Assembly: GCF_002770725.1 (NCBI RefSeq)
Contig: NZ_NQVN01000002.1
Coordinates: 1 to 64,000 of the forward strand
Direction: 5' to 3'
DNA length: 64,000 nucleotides
From: Pleomorphomonas carboxyditropha
GTDB taxonomy: Bacteria; Pseudomonadota; Alphaproteobacteria; Rhizobiales; Pleomorphomonadaceae
Part shown: one piece after another, positions 44,707 to 53,826 of the stretch
Position numbering within the stretch: the stretch's first letter is position 1
How the letters are laid out: each line of letters opens with the position of its first letter
Made by a program: the position numbers and the translations under genes
The notes under the pieces: generated by a model
What the model was told of the DNA's origin: nothing
Seen by the model: the letters and a program-made list of their open reading frames with translations, nothing else
Databases searched by the model: none

Positions 44707-46201
44707 AGACGGCCGCCTCGATGTCGTGAAGCGAATAGGTGCGCGGATCGTAGGAGCCGACGATGCGTCCCTGCGCCATGTGCAGAATGCGGTCGGCGTT
44801 GAAATAGACTTCCGGCACCTCGTCGGAAATCAGGATGATGGCGAGGCCGCTATCGGCGAGTTGCGCGACAATGTCGAAGATGCCGGCGCGCGCTCCAACG
44901 TCGACACCGACGGTCGGCGCGTCGAGGATGAGCAGGCGCGGCTCGGTGGCCAGCCACTTGGCGATGGCGACCCGCTGCTGGTTGCCACCCGACAGCGTCG
45001 AGATGGCGTCCTCGGGCCTGCCGATCTTGACGCCGAGGTCGGTGACCCACCTGTCGACGAGGTCGCGCTTGCGACCTGGCGACAGAAGACCGCCCGACAG
45101 GATTTTCCTCAGCGACGCGATGACCAGATTGTCGGCGATCGACTGGGCCTGGATAAGGCCGAGCGACAACCTGTCTTCGGAAAGATAGGCGATGCCGGCG
45201 TCGATGGCGGCGCGATTGGAGGAGAAGTGCACCGGCCGGCCGTCGAGGCGCACCGTTCCCGAAGCCGGTTTCAGCATGCCGAACAGCGTCATGGCAAGCT
45301 CCGTCCGGCCGGCGCCGAGCAGCCCGGTGATACCGAGCGTTTCGCCTTCGCGCAGCGTGAACGACACGTCGGAGAACTGACCCGGACGCGTGAGCTTGTC
45401 GACCTCGACGACGACGCGGCGGTCGTCGCGCGAGGCGGCGCGCACCTTGGCGTCGAAGGTACGGCCGGTCATCAGCTCGGTGATGCGGGACTGGGTCATG
45501 CCGGCGGTCGGATAGACGCCGACCAGGCGGCCGTCGCGAAGAACGGTGAGCCGGCTGGATATTTCCAGAACCTCGGCGAGACGGTGACTGACGAAGACCA
45601 CCGCCACGCCGCTTGCCGCCAGGTTGCGAACGATGGCCAGCAGATTGTCGGTTTCCGACTGGGTGAGCGACGCCGTCGGCTCGTCCATGAACACCACGCG
45701 CGCCTCGCCGACCAGCGCCCGGGCGATGGCGACGATCTGGCGCTGGGCGATGGCGAACTGCTTGAGCGGCAAGTCGACGTCGAGGCTGACGCCCAGCCGG
45801 GCGAGCGCGTCGAGCGCGATCGACCTGATCCTGGCGTAGTCGACCAGCCTGACGCCGCGCCCGACCACCTCGGAAAAGGCGATGTTCTCGGCGACGCTCA
45901 TCTCGGAAAACAGGGCGAGATCCTGCCAGATCACCTTGATGCCTCTGGCATGGGCGAAGACCGGCGACATGTGGGAATAGCGCTTGCCGTCGAACTCGAT
46001 CTCGGCGCCATCGGCCGGCCGGTAGACGCCGGTGATGATCTTGATGAGCGTGCTCTTGCCGGAGCCGTTTTCGCCGGCGAGACAGTGGACCTCGCCGGCC
46101 CTCACCTCGAACGAAACGTCGCGCAGCGCGCGGACACCGCCGAAGGTGATATTGATATTGCGCAGTGCCAGGAGCGGCTTGTCGCCGGCTGGTTGGTCCA
46201 T
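44699..46201 (-). CDS. Ribose-type sugar ABC ATPase (two NBDs)
   Basis: A 500-residue RbsA/XylG-type ATPase. Domain 1: GENGSGKST, QFAIAQRQIVAIARAL and VVFMDEPTASL. Domain 2: GLLGAGRTE (degenerate Walker A, as usual), LSGGNQQRVAIAKWL and LLILDAPTVGVDVGA. In domain 2 the catalytic Glu of Walker B is Ala (DAP instead of DEP). That should leave only the first site competent. It follows the binding-protein gene and a hairpin. Confidence 0.9.
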   Translation of the reverse strand: MDQPAGDKPLLALRNINITFGGVRALRDVSFEVRAGEVHCLAGENGSGKSTLIKIITGVYRPADGAEIEFDGKRYSHMSPVFAHARGIKVIWQDLALFSEMSVAENIAFSEVVGRGVRLVDYARIRSIALDALARLGVSLDVDLPLKQFAIAQRQIVAIARALVGEARVVFMDEPTASLTQSETDNLLAIVRNLAASGVAVVFVSHRLAEVLEISSRLTVLRDGRLVGVYPTAGMTQSRITELMTGRTFDAKVRAASRDDRRVVVEVDKLTRPGQFSDVSFTLREGETLGITGLLGAGRTELAMTLFGMLKPASGTVRLDGRPVHFSSNRAAIDAGIAYLSEDRLSLGLIQAQSIADNLVIASLRKILSGGLLSPGRKRDLVDRWVTDLGVKIGRPEDAISTLSGGNQQRVAIAKWLATEPRLLILDAPTVGVDVGARAGIFDIVAQLADSGLAIILISDEVPEVYFNADRILHMAQGRIVGSYDPRTYSLHDIEAAVYG

Positions 46202-46290
46202 GGCTCACATCTCTTTGCCAATCGGCGGATCGGAAAACCGGGGCGACCCTCGTCGGCCCGGCGGCAGGTCTTGACGCGGCTCGGATGGGG

Positions 46291-46321
46291 GTTCCTTCCG
46301 GCGAACGCCGCCGGAAGGAAC
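46291..46321 (-). promoter_or_regulatory. Strong hairpin after the ribose-type binding-protein gene
   Basis: GTTCCTTCCGGCG (46291-46303) pairs perfectly over 13 bp with CGCCGGAAGGAAC (46309-46321), loop of 5, starting 14 bases beyond the binding-protein stop and about 90 before the ATPase start. No T-tract. Confidence 0.7.
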
Positions 46322-46335
46322 GTGACGAGACGGCC

Positions 46336-47325
46336 TCAGAGCCCCATGGCGGCGAGTTCGGCCACCGTATCCTTGTTGATGGACACCAGTTGGTCGACGA
46401 TGATGTTGCGGTTCTCGAAGTCCGGATGGACGACGCCGAGCCCTTCGATGGTGTCGCCGTCCTTGATCTCCTCGCCCTTGATGAGCTTGTCGGCCAGCGT
46501 GATGAACACTTCGCCCGCCAGCTTCGGGTTCCACATGAAGCCGCCGCTCAGAGCGCCCGACATCAGGAGCTTCTGCCCCTGCCCGGGCGAGAACGGCCCG
46601 AGGACTTTCACCTTGCCGACACTGCGGCGCTCTTCGACGGCGCGGGCGGCGCCGATCGGCCCCTGGCTGCCGAAGCCCAGGAAGCCCTTGAGGTCCGGGT
46701 TCGCCGCCATCAGGTCGAGGGCGGTGCTGCGGCTCTTGTCCACATCCTCGGCCACGCCGTAGCGGTCGCCGATCAGCTTCATGTCGGGATGATTCGCCTT
46801 GATGTAGGCGATGGCGGCATCGGCCCAGGCGTTGTGCAGCGGCACGGTCAGCGAACCGACGAACACCGCATATCCGCCTTCGCCGCCCAGAAGATCCGCG
46901 AGCAGCTTGCCATAGGCTTCGCCGTAGCCCTGCGCCGAAGCGAGCTCGAAGTCCCAGTCGGCGCCCTTCTGACTCGGCGATTCATGGGTGATGACGATGA
47001 TGCCTTGCTCGCGTGCCTTGTTCAGCACGGGCTCGAGCACCTTGGCATCGTTGGGAACCACGCCGATCACCTTGACGTTCTGGGCGATCAGGTCCTCGAT
47101 GGCGCGCACCTGCAGCGCCGGATCGGCGCTGGTTGGCCCGATCATGAAGCCGTCGATCCCAAGCTCGGCGCTTTTTTCCTTGATTCCCGCTTCCATCGCG
47201 TTGAACCAGGGAATGCCGCCGATCTTGACGACGACGCCGACCTTGGCGGCATCGGCCGCCAGAGCCGCGAACGAAGAGGCAAGCACAAACGACGCCGCGA
47301 CAGCGGCGGCAAGAAGCCGTTTCAT
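46336..47325 (-). CDS. Ribose-type sugar-binding periplasmic protein
   Basis: A 329-residue binding protein (periplasmic-binding-protein type 4/RbsB-like). ATG 47325 has a GGAGGAAACG ribosome site and a Sec signal MKRLLAAAVAASFVLASSFA with cleavage near ALAAD. The mature protein begins KVGVVVKIGGIPWFNAMEAG and contains AIEDLIAQNVKVIGVVPNDA. The upstream open frame belongs to the promoter. It resembles RhaS/LsrB-type autoinducer or rhamnose-binding proteins as much as RbsB, so the sugar is uncertain. Confidence 0.88.
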   Translation of the reverse strand: MKRLLAAAVAASFVLASSFAALAADAAKVGVVVKIGGIPWFNAMEAGIKEKSAELGIDGFMIGPTSADPALQVRAIEDLIAQNVKVIGVVPNDAKVLEPVLNKAREQGIIVITHESPSQKGADWDFELASAQGYGEAYGKLLADLLGGEGGYAVFVGSLTVPLHNAWADAAIAYIKANHPDMKLIGDRYGVAEDVDKSRSTALDLMAANPDLKGFLGFGSQGPIGAARAVEERRSVGKVKVLGPFSPGQGQKLLMSGALSGGFMWNPKLAGEVFITLADKLIKGEEIKDGDTIEGLGVVHPDFENRNIIVDQLVSINKDTVAELAAMGL

Positions 47326-47421
47326 GGGATCGTTTCCTCCAGTAGCGCGGCAGGTTTGCCGCCTGCCGCTGTCCGCCTCCCGGCCATGTGAGACTAAGGC
47401 GCTCGGACGCTTTGTTACGAA

Positions 47422-47479
47422 CCACTGCCCTCCAGCAGTGGCGCCAGCGGTGCACAACGACGATTTTTATGTTGCGCAA
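47422..47479. promoter_or_regulatory. Candidate LacI operator region
   Basis: Between the divergent binding-protein and lacI genes lie a hairpin-like repeat CCACTG/CAGTGG (47422-47427 and 47436-47441) and the palindrome TTGCGCAA (47472-47479). Short CG-centred palindromes of this kind are typical LacI-family operators. Confidence 0.35.
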
Positions 47480-47558
47480 TCGATGGTGCAGGGACTATTG
47501 GCGAAAATCGAAATATCGTCAAGCCTGAATCGCGGGGGCTGGACTTAAGGAGAATGGC

Positions 47559-48641
47559 ATGGCGCCCGACCCCAGGAAGAAGACGACGATTTACGATTTG
47601 TCCCAGCTATCGGGCGCCTCTCCGTCGACCGTAAGCGCCGTGCTCAACGGTTCCTGGCGCAAGCGGCGCATCAAGGAAAGCACCGCCGAGGAGATCCAGC
47701 GACTGGCGGAGGAGCACCAGTACAGCACCAACCGCCAGGCGAGCGGCCTCAGGCGCTCGCGTTCGGGGCTGATCGGGCTTCTTCTGCCGATCTACGACTT
47801 CCACCACTTCTCGTCGATCGCCCAGTCTTTTGAGCTCCGGGCCCGCCGGCGCGGCCTGTGCCCGATCGTCGTCTCCACCCACCGCGACCCGGCCGAGGAG
47901 CGGGCAAGCGCCGAACACCTGATTTCGTATTCCATCGACGCGCTGTTCGTTTGCGGCGCCGCCGATCCGGATGGCGTCCACGAGGTCTGCGAGGCGGCCG
48001 GCGTCCGACATATCAACCTCGATCTTTCCGGTACACGCGCCCCGTCGGTGGTCAGCGACAACTATGACGGCGGCCGGGTGCTGACCGAGGCGCTGATCGA
48101 CGCCTTTCCCGCCGATGCGCCGCTGACGGTGGACGAACTGATGCTGATCGGCGGACGAGAGGACGAGGCGACGCGGGCCCGCGTCCGCGCCTTCCATGAC
48201 GTCCGGTCCACTCGATTCGGACGGTCCGATGCCGATGCCGTCGACCTCACCGGCTACTCGGCCCGCAACGCCAAGCTGGCGTTCGAGCGCCATTATCAGG
48301 CGCGCGGCCGGCTGCCGCGGGCGGTGTTCATCAACTCGGCCATCAATTTCGAGGGCTTTCTGCGCTTCCTGACCGACCATCGCGGCGACGACTATTCCGG
48401 GCATGTGATTGGCTGCTTCGACTATGTTCCGTTCGCCTCTTTCCTGTCCTTCCCGGTGATCATGATTCGGCAGGACGCCGAAAGCATGGTCGCCACCGCC
48501 TTCGATATCCTGGACCGGCCGAGCGAGGCGCCTGTCGTTCATCTCATTCCTCCGCAACTGGTACCTCCGAGGACCGCCCTGACCGGCCCGCTCGACGAGA
48601 TCCATTCTCCCGGCGACGATTTGCGTGACCGTTCGCTGTGA
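47559..48641 (+). CDS. LacI-family transcriptional regulator
   Basis: A 360-residue repressor-like protein. The N-terminal HTH TIYDLSQLSGASPSTVSAVLNG is followed by the hinge and a periplasmic-binding-like effector domain beginning RSGLIGLLLPIYDFHHFSSI, with SDNYDGGRVL. ATG 47559 has AAGGAGA upstream. Divergent from the ribose-type transporter operon, which it probably represses in the absence of sugar. Confidence 0.9.
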   Translation: MAPDPRKKTTIYDLSQLSGASPSTVSAVLNGSWRKRRIKESTAEEIQRLAEEHQYSTNRQASGLRRSRSGLIGLLLPIYDFHHFSSIAQSFELRARRRGLCPIVVSTHRDPAEERASAEHLISYSIDALFVCGAADPDGVHEVCEAAGVRHINLDLSGTRAPSVVSDNYDGGRVLTEALIDAFPADAPLTVDELMLIGGREDEATRARVRAFHDVRSTRFGRSDADAVDLTGYSARNAKLAFERHYQARGRLPRAVFINSAINFEGFLRFLTDHRGDDYSGHVIGCFDYVPFASFLSFPVIMIRQDAESMVATAFDILDRPSEAPVVHLIPPQLVPPRTALTGPLDEIHSPGDDLRDRSL

Positions 48642-48899
48642 GAGGTCGATGACTCGGCCGTTGCCGTCGGCGCAATCGCCCCGAGACACGACGGCCGGGG
48701 CAATTAACCTGCCGGAAAAGCAGCGTGAATAAATCGGCCGACAAAGTTCTGCAGCAATGCCTGACGGCGACTTCCGGGCAGGACAGCAGGCTCTTTAGCC
48801 ATAGGCAGGCTCTGTGCGGCAATGTCGCAGCGGGCTTCGGCCGGCACGCCGGCCTATGACCGAGCCGTTGGCACTAAGCTGGAGGCGACGCCCCATAGG

Positions 48900-49541
48900 T
48901 CATCTCTTTCGGTCGATCGACCCTCGGCCTCTCGTCTCCCCGTCGGCGCCCGCACGTGTCCGCAATCCCAGCCAGGCGACATCCAGCACGACATCCGCGA
49001 TCTCCTCGCGTGATGGCCCGGGATGATCGAGCCACCATACCGCAATCGCGTGGAGGCCCTCCTTCAGGAACGCCGTCGCGCTCTCCAGGCGCCATGGCGC
49101 CTGATCCGGCATGAACTCGGCCAGCAGCGCGGCGATGCCGGCGGAGGCGCCGGCCTGGACCTCGCGCGACAGCCCTGACGCGATCGGGTCTCCGACCGGA
49201 ACCGTCAGCAGCACCCGAGCGGCATCGGGCGATTGTTCGACGAATTCAAGGAAGGCGTCGACCGAGCGGCGGAATTTTTGCTCCGGGCTGCCGCGATCCA
49301 GTGCGATCGTCTTGCCTCTGGCGATCAGGCTGTCACGGATCGCCTCCAGCACCGCGAGAAAAAGCGCCTGCTTGGAGGGAAAATGATCGTAGAGCACCGG
49401 CTTGGTGATCTCCGCGCCCGCTGCGATGGCGTCCATCGTCGTGCCGTCATATCCGTCGCGTGCAAACGCGCTCACGGCCGCCGCGAGAATTCTGGCTCGT
49501 CTTTCTTCGGCGCTCAGGCGCTTGCGGGCCCTTGACATCAT
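48900..49541 (-). CDS. TetR-family transcriptional regulator
   Basis: A 213-residue regulator. The N-terminal HTH is ILAAAVSAFARDGYDGTTMDAIAAGAEITKPVLYDHFPSKQALF (about residues 18-61). The C-terminal domain is divergent as usual and contains an effector pocket of unknown ligand. It is transcribed away from the epimerase gene across a 52-base gap with a perfect operator-like palindrome, so it likely represses itself and that gene. Confidence 0.9.
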   Translation of the reverse strand: MMSRARKRLSAEERRARILAAAVSAFARDGYDGTTMDAIAAGAEITKPVLYDHFPSKQALFLAVLEAIRDSLIARGKTIALDRGSPEQKFRRSVDAFLEFVEQSPDAARVLLTVPVGDPIASGLSREVQAGASAGIAALLAEFMPDQAPWRLESATAFLKEGLHAIAVWWLDHPGPSREEIADVVLDVAWLGLRTRAGADGETRGRGSIDRKR

Positions 49542-49554
49542 GAGGCAGGACGCT

Positions 49555-49572
49555 ACCTACTCTGAAGTAGGT
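49555..49572. promoter_or_regulatory. TetR operator candidate
   Basis: ACCTACTctgaAGTAGGT is a perfect 7-bp inverted repeat with a 4-base centre, extended imperfectly to GCTACCTACT/AGTAGGTTAGC. It sits in the middle of the 52-base divergent gap, where one bound dimer pair would block both promoters. Confidence 0.7.
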
Positions 49573-49593
49573 TAGCAAGCCGCGAGGTGAGCC

Positions 49594-50550
49594 ATGCGCA
49601 TTTTCGTTGCGGGTGCGACGGGCGCGGTTGGACGCCGCCTGGTTCCGCTTCTGGTCGATAGCGGGCACAGCGTGGCCGGCTTGACGCGAACGCCCGGCAA
49701 AACCGGCCTCTTGCGCGAACTCGGCGCCGACCCCGTGGTCGCCGACGCGCTCGATGAGAAAGCCATTCATGCCGCGGTTGCCGCCGCGCGCCCGGATGTC
49801 ATCGTGCATCAACTCACCGATTTGAAGGGTTCATCGGACCTGCGCAAATTCGACCGCGCCTTCGCCGGCAGCAACCGGCTGCGCTCGGCCGGAACCGACC
49901 ATCTCCTCGCGGCCGCCCGCGCCTGCGGCGTGAAGCGGATCGTCGCGCAGAGCTTCTGCGGTTGGCCTTACGCCCGGATCGGCGGATACGTGAAATCGGA
50001 AGACGATCCGCTCGACCGGCATCCGCCCCGTGAGCTCCGCCGGACGCTCGACGCGATCCGCCATCTCGAGCGCGCCGTTACGGCAACGCCGGGTCTGGTC
50101 GGCGTCGCGCTGCGCTATGGCGGATTTTATGGCCCAGGCACCGGCGTCTTCGATCCGGCGATGATCGAACGGATCCGCAAGCGCCGCATGCCTCTGATTG
50201 GCGGTGGTACGGCCTGGTGGTCGTTCCTGCATATCGACGATGCCGCGGCTGCGACCGCGCTCGCGGTCGAGCGAGGCGAGGGCATCTACAACATTGTCGA
50301 CGACGATCCCGCTGCGGTGCATGACTGGCTCACCGAGCTCGCGGCAATGCTGGGCGCAAAACAGCCGTTCCGCGTCCCCGCATGGCTTGGCCGCCTGGCG
50401 GCCGGCGAGCATATCGTCGTCATGATGACGGAGTCGCGGGCGGGATCGAACGCCAAGGCCAAGCGGGAACTCGGGTGGGTACCGCGCCATCCTTCGTGGC
50501 GGCAGGGCTTTTCCGAAATCATCCAGAATGAAGCGCGGCCGGCCGCATAA
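49594..50550 (+). CDS. NAD(P)-dependent epimerase/dehydratase family protein
   Basis: A 318-residue extended-SDR protein with the N-terminal cofactor motif FVAGATGAVGRRLVPLL. It contains GVKRIVAQSFCGWPY, then YGGFYGPGTGVF and WSFLHIDDAAAA as in nucleoside-diphosphate-sugar epimerase relatives. The canonical YxxxK triad is not obvious, so it may be an atypical SDR. GAGGTG ribosome site before ATG 49594. Regulated by the divergent TetR; probably responds to a toxic or xenobiotic compound, but function is unknown. Confidence 0.8.
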   Translation: MRIFVAGATGAVGRRLVPLLVDSGHSVAGLTRTPGKTGLLRELGADPVVADALDEKAIHAAVAAARPDVIVHQLTDLKGSSDLRKFDRAFAGSNRLRSAGTDHLLAAARACGVKRIVAQSFCGWPYARIGGYVKSEDDPLDRHPPRELRRTLDAIRHLERAVTATPGLVGVALRYGGFYGPGTGVFDPAMIERIRKRRMPLIGGGTAWWSFLHIDDAAAATALAVERGEGIYNIVDDDPAAVHDWLTELAAMLGAKQPFRVPAWLGRLAAGEHIVVMMTESRAGSNAKAKRELGWVPRHPSWRQGFSEIIQNEARPAA

Positions 50551-50619
50551 ATAAAATCGCCCATCGTCGGAATGCCCGGGAAGGCATGAGTTCCGGACGA
50601 CACGGCTTCGACGCCGCTA

Positions 50620-50666
50620 GAGCAATTTCAGCAAAAGCGGGAACCGGTTTTGCGTCCGAAATGCTC
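50620..50666. repeat. Rhizobial-type dispersed palindromic repeat
   Basis: A 47-base imperfect palindrome beginning GAGCAATTTCAGCAAAAGCG and ending CGTCCGAAATGCTC, with ACCGGTTTTGCG-type core. Very similar palindromes are scattered through Hyphomicrobiales genomes between genes. Here it lies between two converging genes and may also slow transcription from both sides. Confidence 0.6.
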
Positions 50667-50697
50667 CAGCGCCGCCCATGCCATTCGTCAGTTGTTC

Positions 50698-50721
50698 GGT
50701 GGCGACCGTGTGGCCGCCACC
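50698..50721 (-). promoter_or_regulatory. Hairpin after the FrcB-like binding-protein gene
   Basis: GGTGGCG (50698-50704) pairs with CGCCACC (50715-50721), loop of 10, 6 bases after the binding-protein stop. It is the weakest of the five binding-protein hairpins. In this case no gene follows, so it may contribute to operon termination. Confidence 0.5.
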
Positions 50722-50727
50722 ATCCTG

Positions 50728-51675
50728 TTACATGCAGTCCGCCTTGTACTCGTACTTTTCCGCGGACGCGGTATCGCCGGCCTTGATGCTGACGATGTCG
50801 GTCATGGTGATCTTGGGCAGGCTCTCGCCCTTGATCAGCTTGGCGGCGATTTCCATCGCCACCTCGCCCTCCTGTTTGGGATCCTGGGCGATCAGGGCCT
50901 GGATCGTGCCGTTCTTGAAGGCGTTGACCTCGGCCGTGGCGGCGTCGTAGGCGATCACCTTGACCCGGCCGGCCGCTCCGGCCTGACGCAGGCCGGTGAT
51001 GGCGCCGATGGCGCCCTGATCGTTGGTCGAGAAGATGCCGGCGAGGTCGGGATGCGCCGACAGCGTCGAGGTGACGATCTCCGCCGCCTTCTGCGGGTCG
51101 TCGCTTTGATATTGCGGACCGAGATATTCGATGCCGGAATAGGTCTTGATCTGCTCCTCGAACCCGGTGACGCGGGCGTCCTGCGCCGCCGAGCCGGGAG
51201 GCTGGGTGATCACCAGCACCTTGCCCTTGCCGCCGAGCAAGTCGTTCATGTCGACTGCTGCCATTTTGCCGCCCGCCTCGTTGTCGGTGAGAATCTGCGT
51301 CTCGACGAAGGAGGTATCGTTGATCGTCTGGTCGACGGTGACCACCTTCGTGCCGCGGTCGGCGAGTTCCTTCATCGGTGCGACGAGGGCCTGGGTGTCG
51401 GTCGGCACGATGACGGCGACGTCCGGCTTGGTGGCGGTCACGGCATTGACCACCGGGATCTGGCTGTCGGCGGCGAACTGGTCGGGGGCGGACACGTGGA
51501 GCGTCAGGCCGAGCTCCTTCGCCTTGGCCTCGGCGCCGCACTGCAGCGCCTGATAGAACGGGCTGCCCTTGACGCCGAGCACCAGGGCGACGTTGCCCTC
51601 GGCGCTCGCGGCGGCGGTAAGGCTGAGAACGACGGCAATTGCCGAGGCGGATGCGAATAGCGGCTTGTTTTTCAT
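50728..51675 (-). CDS. Sugar-binding periplasmic protein (FrcB/RbsB type)
   Basis: A 315-residue binding protein with a Sec signal MKNKPLFASASAIAVVLSLT (cleavage near ASAEG). The mature part starts NVALVLGVKGSPFYQALQCG and has DQGAIGAITGLRQAGAAGRVKVIAYDA, typical of RbsB/FrcB. It is the last gene of an eight-gene minus-strand operon. The ligand is unknown; the kinase and BtpA-like gene upstream suggest an unusual sugar or sugar derivative. Confidence 0.88.
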   Translation of the reverse strand: MKNKPLFASASAIAVVLSLTAAASAEGNVALVLGVKGSPFYQALQCGAEAKAKELGLTLHVSAPDQFAADSQIPVVNAVTATKPDVAVIVPTDTQALVAPMKELADRGTKVVTVDQTINDTSFVETQILTDNEAGGKMAAVDMNDLLGGKGKVLVITQPPGSAAQDARVTGFEEQIKTYSGIEYLGPQYQSDDPQKAAEIVTSTLSAHPDLAGIFSTNDQGAIGAITGLRQAGAAGRVKVIAYDAATAEVNAFKNGTIQALIAQDPKQEGEVAMEIAAKLIKGESLPKITMTDIVSIKAGDTASAEKYEYKADCM

Positions 51676-51706
51676 TTCTTTTTTCCCTCTGGTTGAAGTC
51701 TTGTCT

Positions 51707-52750
51707 TCACCCGCGCTCCTGTGCGCGGCGCTTGAGCTGATCGACCCAGACGGCGACGATCAGCACCGCCCCCATGGCCACGGTCTGCCAGAAGGGCGGA
51801 ATGCCGAGGATGACGAACCCGTTGAGCAGGATGATCGGGATGAACACGCCAATGACCGTGCCGGCGATGCTGCCGACGCCGCCGAACAGGCTGGTGCCGC
51901 CGAGCACGACCGCCGAGATAGTCGTGAGGTTGTCCATGCCGTGCCCGCCGATGGTCGTCGTGGAGAAGCGGGCGTTGGACATCACGGCGCCGACGCCGGC
52001 CAGGGCGCCGGAGATCATGTAGATGGCGATCATGTAGGCGCGCACGTTGATGCCGGCGCGCCGGGCGGCCTCGGCGTTGGAGCCGATGGCGAAGACGCGT
52101 GTTCCGAAGCGGGTGAGATGGAGGACGACCGCGGCCCCTGCGGTCACCACGACCGCGATGACCACCAGCGTCGGTACGCCGGCGATCGATCCGGCGCCGA
52201 CGTGGGCGACGAGGCGCTCGGGCATGGCACGAACGTCGACGCCACCGGTGATGATCTGGGCGAGGCCCAGCGCCATGCCGAAGGTGCCGAGCGTGACGAT
52301 CAGGGCCGGGATACGGGCAACGGCGACCAGCCAGCCGCTCACCGCGCCCCAGGCCATGCCGGCGGCGACGGCGACGAGGCTGCCGATGCCGATCACCAGC
52401 CAGCTCGCGTCGGTCGTGCCGAAAGTGGTGCCGGCGGCCCCGGCCAGCCAAAGCATGGTCTTGGCCGAGAGCACCGAGGCGAACACCAGCACGGCGCCGA
52501 TCGCCAGGTCGATGCCGGCGGTGACGATGACGAAGGTCTGGCCGATGGACAGCACCAGCAGGATGGCGGCGTTGATGGTGAGCTGCGACAGGTTATAGGC
52601 GGAGCCGAACTGCATCGGCCTCAACGCGGCGAAAAGGGCGATCAGGAAGATCAGCAGCAGGAAGATCCAGCCGCCGCCGAAGAGGCGCGTCAGGCGCTCG
52701 CGGCGGGTTTCGGCGTCGTCCTCGCGATCCGGCTCGGTGGTCGTGCTCAT
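51707..52750 (-). CDS. Sugar ABC permease (FrcC/RbsC type)
   Basis: A 347-residue permease from ATG 52750, which overlaps the ATPase stop. It has a hydrophilic charged N-terminus, then the hallmark VTAGIDLAIGAVLVFASVL, HLTRFGTRVFAIGSNAEAARRAGI and ISAVVLGGTSLFGGVGSIAG. A single permease here implies a homodimeric channel, as in FrcC. An upstream extension of the frame lies inside the ATPase gene. Confidence 0.9.
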   Translation of the reverse strand: MSTTTEPDREDDAETRRERLTRLFGGGWIFLLLIFLIALFAALRPMQFGSAYNLSQLTINAAILLVLSIGQTFVIVTAGIDLAIGAVLVFASVLSAKTMLWLAGAAGTTFGTTDASWLVIGIGSLVAVAAGMAWGAVSGWLVAVARIPALIVTLGTFGMALGLAQIITGGVDVRAMPERLVAHVGAGSIAGVPTLVVIAVVVTAGAAVVLHLTRFGTRVFAIGSNAEAARRAGINVRAYMIAIYMISGALAGVGAVMSNARFSTTTIGGHGMDNLTTISAVVLGGTSLFGGVGSIAGTVIGVFIPIILLNGFVILGIPPFWQTVAMGAVLIVAVWVDQLKRRAQERG

Positions 52751-53514
52751 GAGGGGCTCCGTGCTGTGGGGGTTCCCGCCGTCATGGCGGCGATCAGCCG
52801 GTCGACGTCGACGTCCCCGGCGTGGAACTCCGCGACGTTCTCGCCGAGACGCAACACGACGATGCGGTCGGCGACCTCGATGACCTGCGGCATGTTGTGG
52901 CTGATCAGGACGACGGAGATGCCGGCCTGCTTCACCTGGCGGATGAGCTCGATCACCCGCGCCGTCTGGACGACGCCGAGGGCGGCGGTCGGCTCGTCCA
53001 TGAAGATGACCTTGTCGGCCCACATGGCGGCGCGGCTGATCGCCACCGATTGGCGCTGACCACCCGACAGCGAGGACACCGGCGCCTTGTTCGAGCGGAG
53101 CCGGACGCCGAGGCGGGCGAATTGCTCGGTGGCGCGGCGGCGCATCTCGGCGCGGTCGAGAAAGCCGAGGCGGCCGGCAAGTCCGCGCCGCATCAGCTCG
53201 TTGCCGAGGAAGATGTTGTCGGCGGGGCTGAGGTCGGGGGCGAGCGCCAGATCCTGATAGACCGTGGCGATGCCGTGGCGCTGGGCCTCGGCGGGGGAGG
53301 CGAAGACGACCGGCCGGCCCTCGACGCTGATCGTGCCGGCGCTCGGCGCGTCGGCGCCCGACAGGATCTTGACCAGGGTCGACTTGCCGGCGCCGTTATC
53401 GCCGACCAGCGCGCAGATCTCGCCGGCATGGACGGCGAAATCGACGCCGCGCAGCACGTGCGCGTGGCCGAAGCGCTTGTGGATGCCCCTGGCTTCCAGA
53501 AGCGGCGCGTCCAT
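52747..53514 (-). CDS. Sugar ABC ATPase, single NBD (FrcA type)
   Basis: A 255-residue ATPase: Walker A GDNGAGKST, Q-loop VYQDLALAPDLSP, signature LSGGQRQSVAISRA and Walker B VIFMDEPTAALGV with an H-loop SHN. The single-domain form with ALGV instead of the double-NBD RbsA is characteristic of rhizobial FrcA. ATG 53514 overlaps the stop of the small upstream gene by one base. Confidence 0.9.
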   Translation of the reverse strand: MDAPLLEARGIHKRFGHAHVLRGVDFAVHAGEICALVGDNGAGKSTLVKILSGADAPSAGTISVEGRPVVFASPAEAQRHGIATVYQDLALAPDLSPADNIFLGNELMRRGLAGRLGFLDRAEMRRRATEQFARLGVRLRSNKAPVSSLSGGQRQSVAISRAAMWADKVIFMDEPTAALGVVQTARVIELIRQVKQAGISVVLISHNMPQVIEVADRIVVLRLGENVAEFHAGDVDVDRLIAAMTAGTPTARSPS

Positions 53515-53819
53515 CACGAGGCCTCGGGAAGCGGGAGGCCGACGTTGTTCGAGAAGGCGAACAGCTCGTTGTAGCCGGCTGCCGTCAGTCTGGCCCAGTG
53601 GTCGAAGGCGGCTTCCGGGCTCGGAAAGCGCCAGATGTCGACGGTCTGGAAGTCGTGCTGGCCGCGGATGTGGTAGCGACCGACCCTTTCGCCTCCGGCG
53701 GCGACGGACGCCGCTTCCACCTCGGCCCAGCGGGCGTCGAGCGCGCTCTTCTCGGCGGCGTCGAGCCTGTACCATTGGGGGCGCGGACGCGCATAGTGGA
53801 TCCAGATGCTTTCGGACAT
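53514..53819 (-). CDS. Small uncharacterised protein related to the 239-residue neighbour
   Basis: A 101-residue soluble protein from ATG 53819. I do not know the family. It reads IWIHYARPRPQWYRLD at the N-terminus, then FPSPEAAFDHWARLTAAGYNELFAF. Alternating strands and helices suggest a ferredoxin-like (dimeric alpha-beta barrel) fold. It is clearly related to the C-terminal half of the next-upstream gene: both have an AAEKSALDA/TPDERAAYDA helix, a conserved W, and a PSPEA helix start. It sits between that gene and frcA in the operon. Confidence 0.75.
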   Translation of the reverse strand: MSESIWIHYARPRPQWYRLDAAEKSALDARWAEVEAASVAAGGERVGRYHIRGQHDFQTVDIWRFPSPEAAFDHWARLTAAGYNELFAFSNNVGLPLPEAS

Positions 53820-53826
53820 AGCGGGG

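Noticed and set aside
44726-46762. A 678-codon open frame antisense to the RbsA-type ATPase and binding protein
   Set aside because: It spans two real genes and their hairpin on the other strand and has low-complexity composition (Asp/Gly/Arg-rich).
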